NCBI GenBank assembly: GCA_031265595.1
Contig: JAISCM010000130.1
Location: 1-9,425 of the forward strand
Source: Tannerellaceae bacterium
GTDB taxonomy: Bacteria; Bacteroidota; Bacteroidia; Bacteroidales; Tannerellaceae
Direction: 5' to 3'
Length of the DNA stretch: 9,425 nucleotides
Shown here in pieces: positions 1 to 7,466 of the stretch (positions are counted from its first letter, which is position 1; every line of letters begins with the position of its first letter). Both the position numbers and the translations under genes were made by a program. A model generated the notes under the pieces. It saw nothing but the letters and a program-made list of their open reading frames with translations. It did no database searches and was not told the DNA's origin.

Positions 1-975
1 GAAAATGGTTGGAAGAAAGACCTTTCCATTATGAAAAAGCCTGATTTCACAGAAGAACTTCTTTATAAAGAACAAGCCGATCCGATCATGGAAATAAAGC
101 TTGACGAACCAATGCCTATCGGCTATTGCTTCTCTTACCCAGCCGAGTCTTTGCCCAATGGCGACGCTACCTTGCTTCGCTGGACAAAAGGAGTGAATAT
201 CCCTGAAATGATAGGTAAACCAATCGGTGAGTCTTTAGTTAATTATCTGAATGATAAAGCGGGGAAAAAGCAATTTACCAAAGCGAACGTCATTAATGAT
301 ACGGTAGCCAGCCTTTTTGCCGGCCTCACCCGTACGGATTATGATGCCTATATTGGCCTTATTGTTGGTACCGGCACTAATATGGCTACGTTTATTGATG
401 CAGGCAAGATAACAAAACTGGAAGGAAAAGAGAACTTCCCCGGTCTGCTGCCCGTTAATCTGGAGTCGGGAAACTTTGACCCTCCCCATCTGACGGATAT
501 TGATGCCGTAGTAGATGCCAGCTCGGGCACCTTCGGGACGCAACGTTTCGAGAAAGCCGTATCCGGGATGTATCTGGGCGAAATACTGAAAGCCGTGTTC
601 CCGTTCGACGAGTTTGAAGAAAAGTTCGATGCCCAGAAACTGACGAATATAATGGGCTACCCCGATATTCATAAAGAAAGATATGTACGCGTGGCCCGTT
701 GGATCTATGCACGGTCGGCCAAATTGGTAGCCGCTTCGTTAGCCGGCCTTGTTTTGGTAATGAAATCACATGATGCGTCTATTAAGCGGATCCGCCTGAT
801 AGCAGAAGGTAGCCTGTTCTGGAGCGAAGACCGTAAAGGAGTAGACTATAAAGACATCGTTATCGTAGAACTGCATAAGTTGCTGGAAAGTTTCGGATAT
901 AAAGACGTAAAAGTAGACATCCATCGTGTGGATAATGCCAACCTGATAGGCTCGGCCATCGCTGCATTGTCGTAA
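1..975 (+). CDS. Hexokinase (glucokinase-type sugar kinase), 5'-truncated by window edge
   Basis: This is the C-terminal part of a eukaryotic-type hexokinase, which phosphorylates glucose or related hexoses with ATP in the cytoplasm at the entry to glycolysis. The frame is open from base 1, so the ATG at 31 is internal and about 80 N-terminal residues (with the first phosphate-binding motif) are missing; family members are roughly 400 aa and 324 codons are visible. Window codons 98-105 hold the sugar-site NDT motif with the presumed catalytic Asp at codon 100. GTGTN at codons 123-127 is the second phosphate-binding motif. LESGNF follows, with a sugar-contacting Glu. AEGSLFW near the C-terminus matches the adenosine-site region. 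The gene ends in tandem stops (TAA TAG) immediately before the next ATG, so it is probably co-transcribed with the helicase downstream. Family assignment is confident; sugar preference cannot be told. Confidence 0.9.
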   Translation, partial: ENGWKKDLSIMKKPDFTEELLYKEQADPIMEIKLDEPMPIGYCFSYPAESLPNGDATLLRWTKGVNIPEMIGKPIGESLVNYLNDKAGKKQFTKANVINDTVASLFAGLTRTDYDAYIGLIVGTGTNMATFIDAGKITKLEGKENFPGLLPVNLESGNFDPPHLTDIDAVVDASSGTFGTQRFEKAVSGMYLGEILKAVFPFDEFEEKFDAQKLTNIMGYPDIHKERYVRVARWIYARSAKLVAASLAGLVLVMKSHDASIKRIRLIAEGSLFWSEDRKGVDYKDIVIVELHKLLESFGYKDVKVDIHRVDNANLIGSAIAALS

Positions 976-978
976 TAG

Positions 979-3873
979 ATGACGGAAGATGAACTTATAC
1001 TGGTACTTTCCGAGCACCGGATCTTTGGGTGGAAACTCCACATTTATTCAGCCAAACTGACTGAAAATGGGAGTTTCCAGATATTAGGCACCCCTACGGC
1101 CAGGGAGGAAGAGGCGAGGGGTGCATCGAAAGAAATTGTGCAGATGATAGCGCGGGCGATGGAAATATCAGACCAGGCGCTGATGAAAGCTTATTCTAAA
1201 AAGAAGACAATCCACGACTTTGAAAAGGATATTACCGAAGATATGCTCAACCGGTATATACGCCCGCGCATACAACTTGCGAATAGTAAGATCGTAGAAT
1301 CAGCCAAAAAAACAAAGGTACAGGTGTTTCTCCGTGAGGAACTGAAAAGCAAGGTCCTTTATGAACGGAATCGTTTGTATATTCTTCCCACATCAACCGA
1401 ATGTCTGTTCAATTTCGTGAAAGATGAAAATGGACTGAGGTATTTTATTTCCCTTACGAATAACGGACGGGAAATATCTTTGCAAACCAAACCAGCCGTC
1501 GTGATCTCGGAAAAACCGGCGATTGCCTTAATCAAAAATGAAATACATTTTATAGAAAATATAGAATCGAAGAAACTAACGCCCTTCTTTACGAAAGGAT
1601 CCGTTGTAGTTCCTGCCCGGTCGGAAGACGTCTATCTGAAGAATTTTGTATTGAAAACAATCCTGGAATACAAAGTGAAGATACAAGGTATTCCACTGAA
1701 GGAGTTGAACCCAACAAAAAAGGCTTTCCTCTCGCTCGAACAAGACTTTAATCAGGAACTGGTACTATTATTGTCTTTCCAATATGATGCGAAACGAATG
1801 TTCCCGGATAATAAGCGAACGAAGATCGTGCAGTTGGAACATGTAAATGGAAATCCGGAAATAAGCTGGTACGACAGAGACTTTACATGGGAGGCCGGAT
1901 TAATAAGCCTGTTAAAGAAAGAGGGCCTGATATCGAAGGGAAGCAATCACTTTTACCCACCGAAAAGCCGTAATTCTTATGGACTAATAGAATGGTTGAA
2001 TAATCATGAACCTATTATAAAGCAACACTTTATATTAAACCAGTATCTGAGCCAACACTATTTTACCGGCCAGTTAGAGATACAATCCGGCCTGGATGAA
2101 AAAATAGATTGGTTCGAACTAAATATCTATGTAATTATAGGTAGCCTTAAGATACCATTCAAACGTTTCAGAAAACATATACTTGCCGGAAATAAAGAGT
2201 TTCTCCTGCCGGATAAGACCGTAGTAATCCTTCCCGACGAATGGTTTGAAAAGTACCGGGAGTTATTCATGTTCGGTAGCGAAGATGAAACAGGTTTCCG
2301 TATCAGAAAAATACATGCTTCTATAATAAAACATGTATTGGATGAGCAGTTGTTACTGAAGCAGGAAAATAAAATATATAACGCCCTGCAGGCGCCGGCT
2401 AAAAAACCGCCTATCCCGGCACATACAACAGCCGAATTAAGGCCGTATCAGAAAGAAGGCTTCTACTGGCTTGTCCGCCTGTATGAAAATAACCTGGGCG
2501 GTTGCCTGGCTGATGATATGGGGCTTGGCAAAACATTGCAGACGATTACGCTTATTCAACATATTTACGAAAATGCGGAACGAAAACAAAGCCACGGCCA
2601 GTTGTCGTTATTTGATGCGGCGCCTTCGTCGCTCCCGGCTACGCTGGTGGTAGCGCCTACGTCGTTATTACATAATTGGAAAAATGAACTGAAACGCTTT
2701 GCTCCCGAACTCGACATCTTTGTTTATGCCGGATACGAAAGGCAGCGCATCAAAGATATTAATACGATATTCGATACTTACCAGGTTGTTATAACTTCTT
2801 ACGGTATTATGCGAAACGATATAGACTATTTTCGCGCATATCCTTTTACGATGATCATATTAGACGAAAGCCAATATATCAAGAATAGCGAATCCTTAGT
2901 ATACCAATCGGCCAATCAGCTCACCTCTGCACATAAGCTGGTATTGACCGGAACGCCTATTGAAAACTCACTTGAAGACCTATGGTCGCAGTTCAACTTT
3001 ATCAATGAAGGACTGCTGGGCAATTTATCCTCCTTTAAAAAAGATTTTATCCAGCCAATAATAAAAGAGAAGAGCGGAGGACGGGAGCAAATGCTTAAAA
3101 GACTAATATCTCCCTTCTTGCTCAGGCGTACAAAAGAAGAAGTAACGCCCGAACTGCCTCCCTTATTGCAAGAGATCATCTATTGCGATATGATTGATAA
3201 ACAAAAAGATATTTATGAAGCGGAGAAGAACAGGATTCGTAACACATTGATTGAAGCCAAAGAACACCCCAAACGGCCCAAAAATACATTCATCGCTTTA
3301 GAAGGATTGAATAAGTTACGGCAACTATCATGCCATCCTAAACTGATCGATCCATCTTATGAAGGAGAGTCCGGTAAGTTTGAGCAGATAATAATGTCTT
3401 TTGAGAATCTGAAGGCAAGCAAACATAAAGTGTTGATATTCTCTTCTTATGTGCGGCATTTGGAACTATTGGCCCAAAAGTTTGATGAGGAAGGCTGGCC
3501 GTATGCCATGCTCACCGGCGAAACACAAAAAAGAGAGAAAGAAATAGACCTGTTTATCCATACAGATGATATCTACTGCTTCTTTATTTCGCTGAAAGCG
3601 GGCTCAACAGGCTTGAACCTGACGGCTGCCGATTATGTTTTCATTATTGACCCCTGGTGGAACCCCGCAGCAGAAATGCAAGCATTAAGCCGCGCACACC
3701 GTATCGGGCAAGATAAACCGGTAATCGTATACCGTTTTGTCTCCAGCGAAACGATAGAAGAAAAAATCATCCACTTGCAAGAGTCTAAGACAGCTCTCTA
3801 TGAAACATTTATTAACACAAACAATCCTTTTGCCACCATGGATTGGCAAGAAATAGAAAAACTGTTCGATTGA
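979..3873 (+). CDS. SNF2-family DNA-dependent ATPase/helicase (DEAD/DEAH-like, 964 aa)
   Basis: A large Swi2/Snf2-type superfamily 2 ATPase expected to translocate on double-stranded DNA or displace bound proteins; its bacterial role is not established. The ATPase core is complete: motif I (DDMGLGKT) at residues 512-519, motif Ia (VVAPTSLLHNW) soon after, motif II DESQ at 629-632 where DEAQ or DEGH is commoner, motif III (LTGTP) at 656-660, motif V (STGLNL) at 876-881 and motif VI (SRAHRIGQ) at 904-911. The 500 residues before motif I are a poorly conserved region typical of long bacterial SNF2 proteins; I saw no SWIM zinc-finger cysteines there. The ATG at 979 lies directly after the tandem stops of the hexokinase gene, supporting a shared transcript. 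No nuclease, methyltransferase or other defence partner is adjacent, so a housekeeping role in transcription or repair is more likely than anti-phage defence. Confidence 0.92.
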   Translation: MTEDELILVLSEHRIFGWKLHIYSAKLTENGSFQILGTPTAREEEARGASKEIVQMIARAMEISDQALMKAYSKKKTIHDFEKDITEDMLNRYIRPRIQLANSKIVESAKKTKVQVFLREELKSKVLYERNRLYILPTSTECLFNFVKDENGLRYFISLTNNGREISLQTKPAVVISEKPAIALIKNEIHFIENIESKKLTPFFTKGSVVVPARSEDVYLKNFVLKTILEYKVKIQGIPLKELNPTKKAFLSLEQDFNQELVLLLSFQYDAKRMFPDNKRTKIVQLEHVNGNPEISWYDRDFTWEAGLISLLKKEGLISKGSNHFYPPKSRNSYGLIEWLNNHEPIIKQHFILNQYLSQHYFTGQLEIQSGLDEKIDWFELNIYVIIGSLKIPFKRFRKHILAGNKEFLLPDKTVVILPDEWFEKYRELFMFGSEDETGFRIRKIHASIIKHVLDEQLLLKQENKIYNALQAPAKKPPIPAHTTAELRPYQKEGFYWLVRLYENNLGGCLADDMGLGKTLQTITLIQHIYENAERKQSHGQLSLFDAAPSSLPATLVVAPTSLLHNWKNELKRFAPELDIFVYAGYERQRIKDINTIFDTYQVVITSYGIMRNDIDYFRAYPFTMIILDESQYIKNSESLVYQSANQLTSAHKLVLTGTPIENSLEDLWSQFNFINEGLLGNLSSFKKDFIQPIIKEKSGGREQMLKRLISPFLLRRTKEEVTPELPPLLQEIIYCDMIDKQKDIYEAEKNRIRNTLIEAKEHPKRPKNTFIALEGLNKLRQLSCHPKLIDPSYEGESGKFEQIIMSFENLKASKHKVLIFSSYVRHLELLAQKFDEEGWPYAMLTGETQKREKEIDLFIHTDDIYCFFISLKAGSTGLNLTAADYVFIIDPWWNPAAEMQALSRAHRIGQDKPVIVYRFVSSETIEEKIIHLQESKTALYETFINTNNPFATMDWQEIEKLFD

Positions 3874-3969
3874 TATTTCCCGGCTTAAAGCAGACTTGAA
3901 ACAGTCTTTACGATGATACAAAAAAATATGATAATGACGATTATGTTTAATACGATAGTTTTTTCTCCA

Positions 3970-4013
3970 AACTACTTGACTACTCTAACTCCTTTGACTA
4001 CTTTTGACTACTA
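3970..4013 (-). repeat. Octamer repeat cluster upstream of ettA (5 units, minus-sense)
   Basis: Five consecutive degenerate 8-bp units are read on the plus strand as AACTACTT, GACTACTC, AACTCCTT, GACTACTT and GACTACTA, separated by 0-2 extra T. On the minus strand these are the two unit types of this window, AAGTAGTC and AAGGAGTT. The array ends 11 nt before the ettA ATG, so it would lie in that gene's 5' untranslated region or promoter. The rest of the 151-bp spacer (3874-3969) is AT-rich and shows only a weak -7-like TATGTTTA at 3942-3949. Confidence 0.8.
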
Positions 4014-4024
4014 AAATTATTACA

Positions 4025-5707
4025 ATGGCAGACGATAAAAAGATTATTTTCTCTATGGTGGGTGTAAGTAAAACATTTCCACCACAAAAACAAGTACTGA
4101 AAAATATTTACCTGTCTTTCTTTTATGGAGCTAAGATCGGGATCATCGGTTTAAACGGCTCCGGTAAATCTACCTTGTTAAAGATCATTGCCGGTATTGA
4201 GAAAGAATATCAGGGCGAAGTAGTTTTCTCTCCGGGGTATTCTGTCGGCTATCTTGAGCAAGACCCACAATTGGAAGCCGGCAAGACTGTCAGAGAAATT
4301 GTGCAGGAAGGCGTACAGGAGATTGTTGATATATTGAAGGAATATGAAGAAGTAAACGAAACGTTCGGCGACCCTGAAGTATTGGACGATCCTGATAAAA
4401 TGGACAAACTAATCACCCGCCAGGCTGAATTGCAGGATAAAATAGATGCAACGGACGCCTGGAATCTCGACAGCCGGCTGGAACGCGCCATGGATGCGCT
4501 TCGTCTTCCGCCCGAAAACCGGCTGGTTGAAACATTATCCGGTGGAGAACGCCGCCGGGTGGCCTTATGCCGTTTATTGCTACGGCAGCCAGACGTCTTA
4601 TTGCTGGATGAGCCCACCAACCACTTAGATGCCGAATCGATTGATTGGTTGGAACAACATCTGCAACACTATACCGGTACAGTGATCTGTATTACGCACG
4701 ACCGCTATTTCCTCGACCATGTAGCCGGCTGGATCCTTGAATTAGACCGTGGCGAAGGCATCCCCTGGAAAGGAAATTATTCTTCATGGCTCGACCAAAA
4801 GACCCAGCGCATGGCAAAGGAAGAAAAGCAGGTAAGCAAACGGAGAAAGACATTAGAGCGTGAATTAGAATGGATCAACCTGGCGCCTAAAGCTCGCCAG
4901 GCGAAAGGAAAAGCCCGTTTAAATTCGTACGAAAAGCTATTGAATGAAGACCAGAAAGAACGCGAGGCTCAATTGGAGTTGTTTATACCCAATGGCCCCC
5001 GCCTCGGAAATAAAGTAATTGAGGCCCAACAAGTAGCGAAAGCATTTGGCGACAAACTATTGTTTGACGACCTGAACTTTATGCTTCCCCCCAATGGCAT
5101 CGTCGGCGTTATAGGCCCGAACGGAGCAGGAAAGACCACACTCTTCAAGATGATCATGGGTATGGAGACCATTGACAAAGGCACATTTGAAGTAGGCGAA
5201 ACCGTAAAAACGGGATATGCCGACCAAACGCATAAAGATATTGACCCGGATAAGACGGTTTACCAGGTGATCTCCGGTGGGCAAGAGTTTATCCGTATGG
5301 GTGGCAAAGAGGTAAACGCCCGCGCCTATCTGTCGAAGTTTAATTTTGCCGGGGCCGACCAGGAGAAGCTTTGCCGCATACTATCCGGCGGTGAACGGAA
5401 CAGGCTCCACCTGGCGCTGACGCTGAAAGCAGATGCGAACGTATTGTTATTAGACGAACCTACCAATGACATTGATGTGAATACATTACGCGCCCTGGAA
5501 GAAGGTTTGGAGAACTTTGCCGGTTGTGCCGTTGTTATCTCGCACGACCGTTGGTTCCTCGACCGTATTTGTACGCATATCCTATCTTTTGAAGGCGATT
5601 CGAATGTAGTCTACTACGAAGGCTCCTATTCCGAATATGAAGAATACAAGAAGAAACAACCCGGCTACGAAGAACCCAAACGGGTACGATATCGTAAGTT
5701 AGAGTAG
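4025..5707 (+). CDS. ettA: EttA-type ABC-F ATPase (energy-dependent translational throttle)
   Basis: A cytoplasmic ABC-F protein with two ATPase domains and no membrane segments. EttA binds the ribosomal E site and gates entry into elongation according to the ATP/ADP ratio. With the ATG at 4025 the product is 560 aa, close to E. coli EttA (about 555). Domain 1 has Walker A GLNGSGKST at residues 42-50, signature LSGGE at 171-175 and Walker B LLLDEP with D195/E196. Domain 2 has GPNGAGKTT at 364-372, LSGGE at 453-457 and LLLDEP with D477/E478. Between them lies the basic, charged linker (roughly residues 255-320) of the P-site tRNA interaction motif. A longer reading from TTG at 4004 was rejected because its extra seven residues come from the octamer repeat and the family begins at MADDKK. 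The stop codon TAG lies inside the first downstream repeat unit. Uup- or antibiotic-resistance-type ABC-F paralogues are less likely given the EttA-like start and end. Confidence 0.93.
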   Translation: MADDKKIIFSMVGVSKTFPPQKQVLKNIYLSFFYGAKIGIIGLNGSGKSTLLKIIAGIEKEYQGEVVFSPGYSVGYLEQDPQLEAGKTVREIVQEGVQEIVDILKEYEEVNETFGDPEVLDDPDKMDKLITRQAELQDKIDATDAWNLDSRLERAMDALRLPPENRLVETLSGGERRRVALCRLLLRQPDVLLLDEPTNHLDAESIDWLEQHLQHYTGTVICITHDRYFLDHVAGWILELDRGEGIPWKGNYSSWLDQKTQRMAKEEKQVSKRRKTLERELEWINLAPKARQAKGKARLNSYEKLLNEDQKEREAQLELFIPNGPRLGNKVIEAQQVAKAFGDKLLFDDLNFMLPPNGIVGVIGPNGAGKTTLFKMIMGMETIDKGTFEVGETVKTGYADQTHKDIDPDKTVYQVISGGQEFIRMGGKEVNARAYLSKFNFAGADQEKLCRILSGGERNRLHLALTLKADANVLLLDEPTNDIDVNTLRALEEGLENFAGCAVVISHDRWFLDRICTHILSFEGDSNVVYYEGSYSEYEEYKKKQPGYEEPKRVRYRKLE

Positions 5708-5725
5708 TCAGGGAGTAAAGTAGTA
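5702..5725 (+). repeat. Octamer repeat cluster at the ettA stop codon (3 units, plus-sense)
   Basis: Three units, GAGTAGTC, AGGGAGTA and AAGTAGTA, follow each other directly. The first contains the ettA stop codon TAG (5705-5707). The orientation is opposite to the cluster before ettA, so the gene is bracketed by complementary copies. Confidence 0.7.
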
Positions 5726-5729
5726 AATA

Positions 5730-5757
5730 ATAATTCATAATTCATAACTTATAATTC
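5730..5757 (+). repeat. Four tandem heptamers ATAATTC
   Basis: Four contiguous 7-bp copies: ATAATTC, ATAATTC, ATAACTT, ATAATTC. They fill most of the 58-bp gap between ettA and the DUF1080 gene and end 8 nt before its ATG. AT-rich tandem heptamers of this sort are, from memory, common in Bacteroidetes intergenic DNA. They may serve as an A/U-rich unstructured translation-initiation region; no function is shown by the sequence. Confidence 0.75.
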
Positions 5758-5765
5758 AACTTATC

Positions 5766-6410
5766 ATGAAAAGAAGCATTTTATTATCGGCGATTATGAG
5801 TATCGCCCTGTTTTGTTTTACCGGCGAATTGAGTGCGCAACAGGTTACTAAACTGTTTAATGGGAAAGACCTTTCCAATTGGAATTTTGTAGTAGATAAA
5901 GATGCCGTCCCCGCCGACCAGGTTTATTCGGTAAAAGACGGTGTTATCCACATCAAAGGAAACCCGTTTGGTTATATGTACACAAAGGAGAAATATGACA
6001 ACTATAAGTTGCATGTAGAATGGCGCTGGCCGCAGGAAGCAACCAATAGCGGGATTTTCCTTTTAATTGAAGATGCAAAGAATCCGTTCCCTAACGGTAT
6101 CGAGTGCCAGTTGGCTGCCGGAAATGCCGGCGATTTCGTTTGCTTAGGCGGTTCGGACTTAGTGGAATTTATACAACGCCCGGGTGAAGCACGCCCTGCC
6201 TTCCCGGTAGTAAAGAAAGCCAACGCCACGAGCGAAAAGCCCGTTGGCGAATGGAACGAAGCCAACATCTGGGTTAAAAACGGTACGATAACCGTCTACA
6301 TCAACGGTGTCTACCAAAATACAGCAACCAACAAAACAAAGACCGGCCACATAGGCTTACAAAGCGAAGGCAAAGATATCGAATACCGGAATATTCATGT
6401 AATTAAGTAG
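5766..6410 (+). CDS. Secreted DUF1080 protein (3-keto-disaccharide hydrolase-type, LamG-like fold)
   Basis: A 214-aa exported protein of the DUF1080 family (3-keto-disaccharide hydrolase domain), a concanavalin-A-like beta-sandwich common in Bacteroidetes and linked to cleavage of 3-keto-glycosides. Residues 1-24 form a signal peptide: basic MKR, a hydrophobic core, and a signal peptidase I site after LSA. Cys17 is not in a convincing lipobox because Phe precedes it, so a periplasmic or secreted soluble protein is more likely than a lipoprotein. Typical family landmarks are visible: LFNGKDLSNW at 30-39, the EWRW and NSGIF strands in the middle, and a C-terminal HIGLQSEGKDIEYRNI segment. No SusC/SusD genes or sugar 3-dehydrogenase lie nearby, so it is not part of an evident polysaccharide locus here. 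It starts 58 bp after ettA and its TAG stop lies inside an octamer repeat unit. Substrate unknown. Confidence 0.88.
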   Translation: MKRSILLSAIMSIALFCFTGELSAQQVTKLFNGKDLSNWNFVVDKDAVPADQVYSVKDGVIHIKGNPFGYMYTKEKYDNYKLHVEWRWPQEATNSGIFLLIEDAKNPFPNGIECQLAAGNAGDFVCLGGSDLVEFIQRPGEARPAFPVVKKANATSEKPVGEWNEANIWVKNGTITVYINGVYQNTATNKTKTGHIGLQSEGKDIEYRNIHVIK

Positions 6411-6494
6411 TCAAGGAGTTAAAGTAGTCAAGGAGTTAAGGAGTTAAGGAGTTTTTGTTTGGTCTCCTTGACTACTTTAACTCCCTGACTACTT
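6405..6494. terminator. Long hairpin between convergent genes, probable bidirectional terminator
   Basis: Bases 6405-6435 pair with 6464-6494 in 30 of 31 positions; the only mismatch is A6414 against C6485. The loop is 28 nt (6436-6463) and carries two spare AAGGAGTT units. It lies between the stop of the DUF1080 gene (+) and the stop of the EamA gene (-), where a bidirectional terminator is expected. No clean U-tract follows the stem on either strand, so this is not a textbook intrinsic terminator; it could instead protect mRNA 3' ends. Confidence 0.55.
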
Positions 6495-6503
6495 TGACTA
6501 CTT
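6405..6503. repeat. Octamer repeat array arranged as an inverted repeat
   Basis: Plus-sense units fill 6405-6453: AAGTAGTC, AAGGAGTT, AAGTAGTC, then AAGGAGTT three times, with one extra A at 6421. After a 10-nt spacer, minus-sense units fill 6462-6503: GTCTCCTT, GACTACTT, AACTCCCT, GACTACTT, GACTACTT, with single extra T at 6478 and 6495. A further degenerate copy (GACTATTT, 6511-6518) touches the stop codon of the convergent EamA gene. This is the largest copy of the repeat family in the window. Confidence 0.9.
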
Positions 6504-6516
6504 ATAACTTGACTAT

Positions 6517-7464
6517 TTATAAAAAGAATAACGAAACGCCAATGACGCTTATTATGGCGCCGGTAGCTTCTTTCAGGGATACTTTTTGTTTGAAAAGGAA
6601 GTACGAAGGGATAAGGATAAGTATGGGAGTTAAGGCCATTAAGGTAGAAGCAGTGCCGGCTTCGGTATACTGTACAGCCATTAAGGAGAACGAAACACCG
6701 ATAAAGGGGCCAAAGAATGTTCCGCCTGTGGAAGCTCCCATCGCCTTGACGTCGTTAAGTGAACGGATCAGCCGTTTCAGGTTTTTAGTTACTAATATGA
6801 TGATAAAGAATCCCAAAGCTCCGATGATGGCCCGTATCTGAGTAGAAGCAAAAGGAGCCATAAATACGGCAACCGGGTCTTGTGGGTCGATTGTCAGCAT
6901 ATAATGCTCCATCCCTAATTTGCTGAATACAAGACCTACGCCCTGCCCTACGCCGGCGCCTATTCCAAAAAGAATACCCTTTAAAGGTAGTTTAAACTCC
7001 CATTTCTTAGTTTCGTTGCTTCCTTTCTTGTTGGCTCCTCTGCCGATAATAGAAAGGCCGATACCGAATAAAGTAACGAACATGCCGAGAATAGCCATTC
7101 CCCCCATTCTTTCGCCTAAAATAAGCATGCCGGACAATGCTGCCGACGGAGGCGCTAACGTCATAAATAACTGTCCGAAACGCGAACCAATCACTATATA
7201 CGAATTGAAAAGGCAATAATCACCTATTATATAGCCGATAAAGCCGGATATTCCCAGCCAGAACCAAGCTTCTCTTCCAGCATAAAAAGGAATTACCTGC
7301 CCGGTAAAGATAAGCAGGGTAATACCCAGCATAAGGATAGACAGTACCAAACGGATGAGGTTAAGCGATAAAGACCCCATACGCTTTCCGGCATATTCAA
7401 AAAAAAGGGCTGTTATCGTCCACGAAACGGCTACGCCAAGCGAGATCAGTTCACCGGTATACAT
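6517..7464 (-). CDS. EamA/DMT-superfamily transporter, 10 membrane segments
   Basis: A 315-aa inner-membrane protein of the drug/metabolite transporter superfamily. Ten hydrophobic segments can be seen at about residues 5-22, 35-54, 68-86, 98-115, 121-140, 162-182, 206-226, 246-266, 272-292 and 298-315, forming the two five-helix EamA repeats separated by a basic loop (GRGANKKGSNETKK). The APPSAAL...GER stretch at about 104-119 and its counterpart TPILILIPSYFLFKQK at 279-294 are the conserved ends of each repeat. Substrate cannot be inferred. The ATG is two nt downstream of the dnaB stop codon, so it is probably translated from the dnaB transcript. The premature stop in dnaB, if real, could be polar on this gene. 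Its TAA stop overlaps a degenerate octamer repeat unit. Confidence 0.9.
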   Translation of the reverse strand: MYTGELISLGVAVSWTITALFFEYAGKRMGSLSLNLIRLVLSILMLGITLLIFTGQVIPFYAGREAWFWLGISGFIGYIIGDYCLFNSYIVIGSRFGQLFMTLAPPSAALSGMLILGERMGGMAILGMFVTLFGIGLSIIGRGANKKGSNETKKWEFKLPLKGILFGIGAGVGQGVGLVFSKLGMEHYMLTIDPQDPVAVFMAPFASTQIRAIIGALGFFIIILVTKNLKRLIRSLNDVKAMGASTGGTFFGPFIGVSFSLMAVQYTEAGTASTLMALTPILILIPSYFLFKQKVSLKEATGAIISVIGVSLFFL

Positions 7465-7466
7465 GG

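Noticed and set aside
235..672. Minus-strand 145-aa ORF opposite the hexokinase gene
   Set aside because: Antisense shadow of a well-supported coding frame; no recognisable domain or start signal.
979..3873. Anti-phage defence island around the SNF2 gene
   Set aside because: Neighbours are housekeeping genes; no methyltransferase, nuclease, phospholipase-D or DISARM/DRAM-like partner is seen in the window.
3888..3912. Terminator hairpin after the SNF2 gene
   Set aside because: AGACT/AGTCT gives only a 5-bp stem with a bulge and no U-tract.
4004..4024. Upstream TTG start for ettA
   Set aside because: The seven extra residues come largely from the octamer repeat; ATG at 4025 gives the family-typical start and length.
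6405..6503. CRISPR-like array
   Set aside because: The units are 8 bp, contiguous and degenerate with no unique spacers, and they invert midway; no cas genes are present.
6455..6841. Plus-strand 128-aa ORF between and into the EamA gene
   Set aside because: It begins in the repeat loop and runs antisense through the EamA transporter; composition and lack of domain mark it as a shadow.
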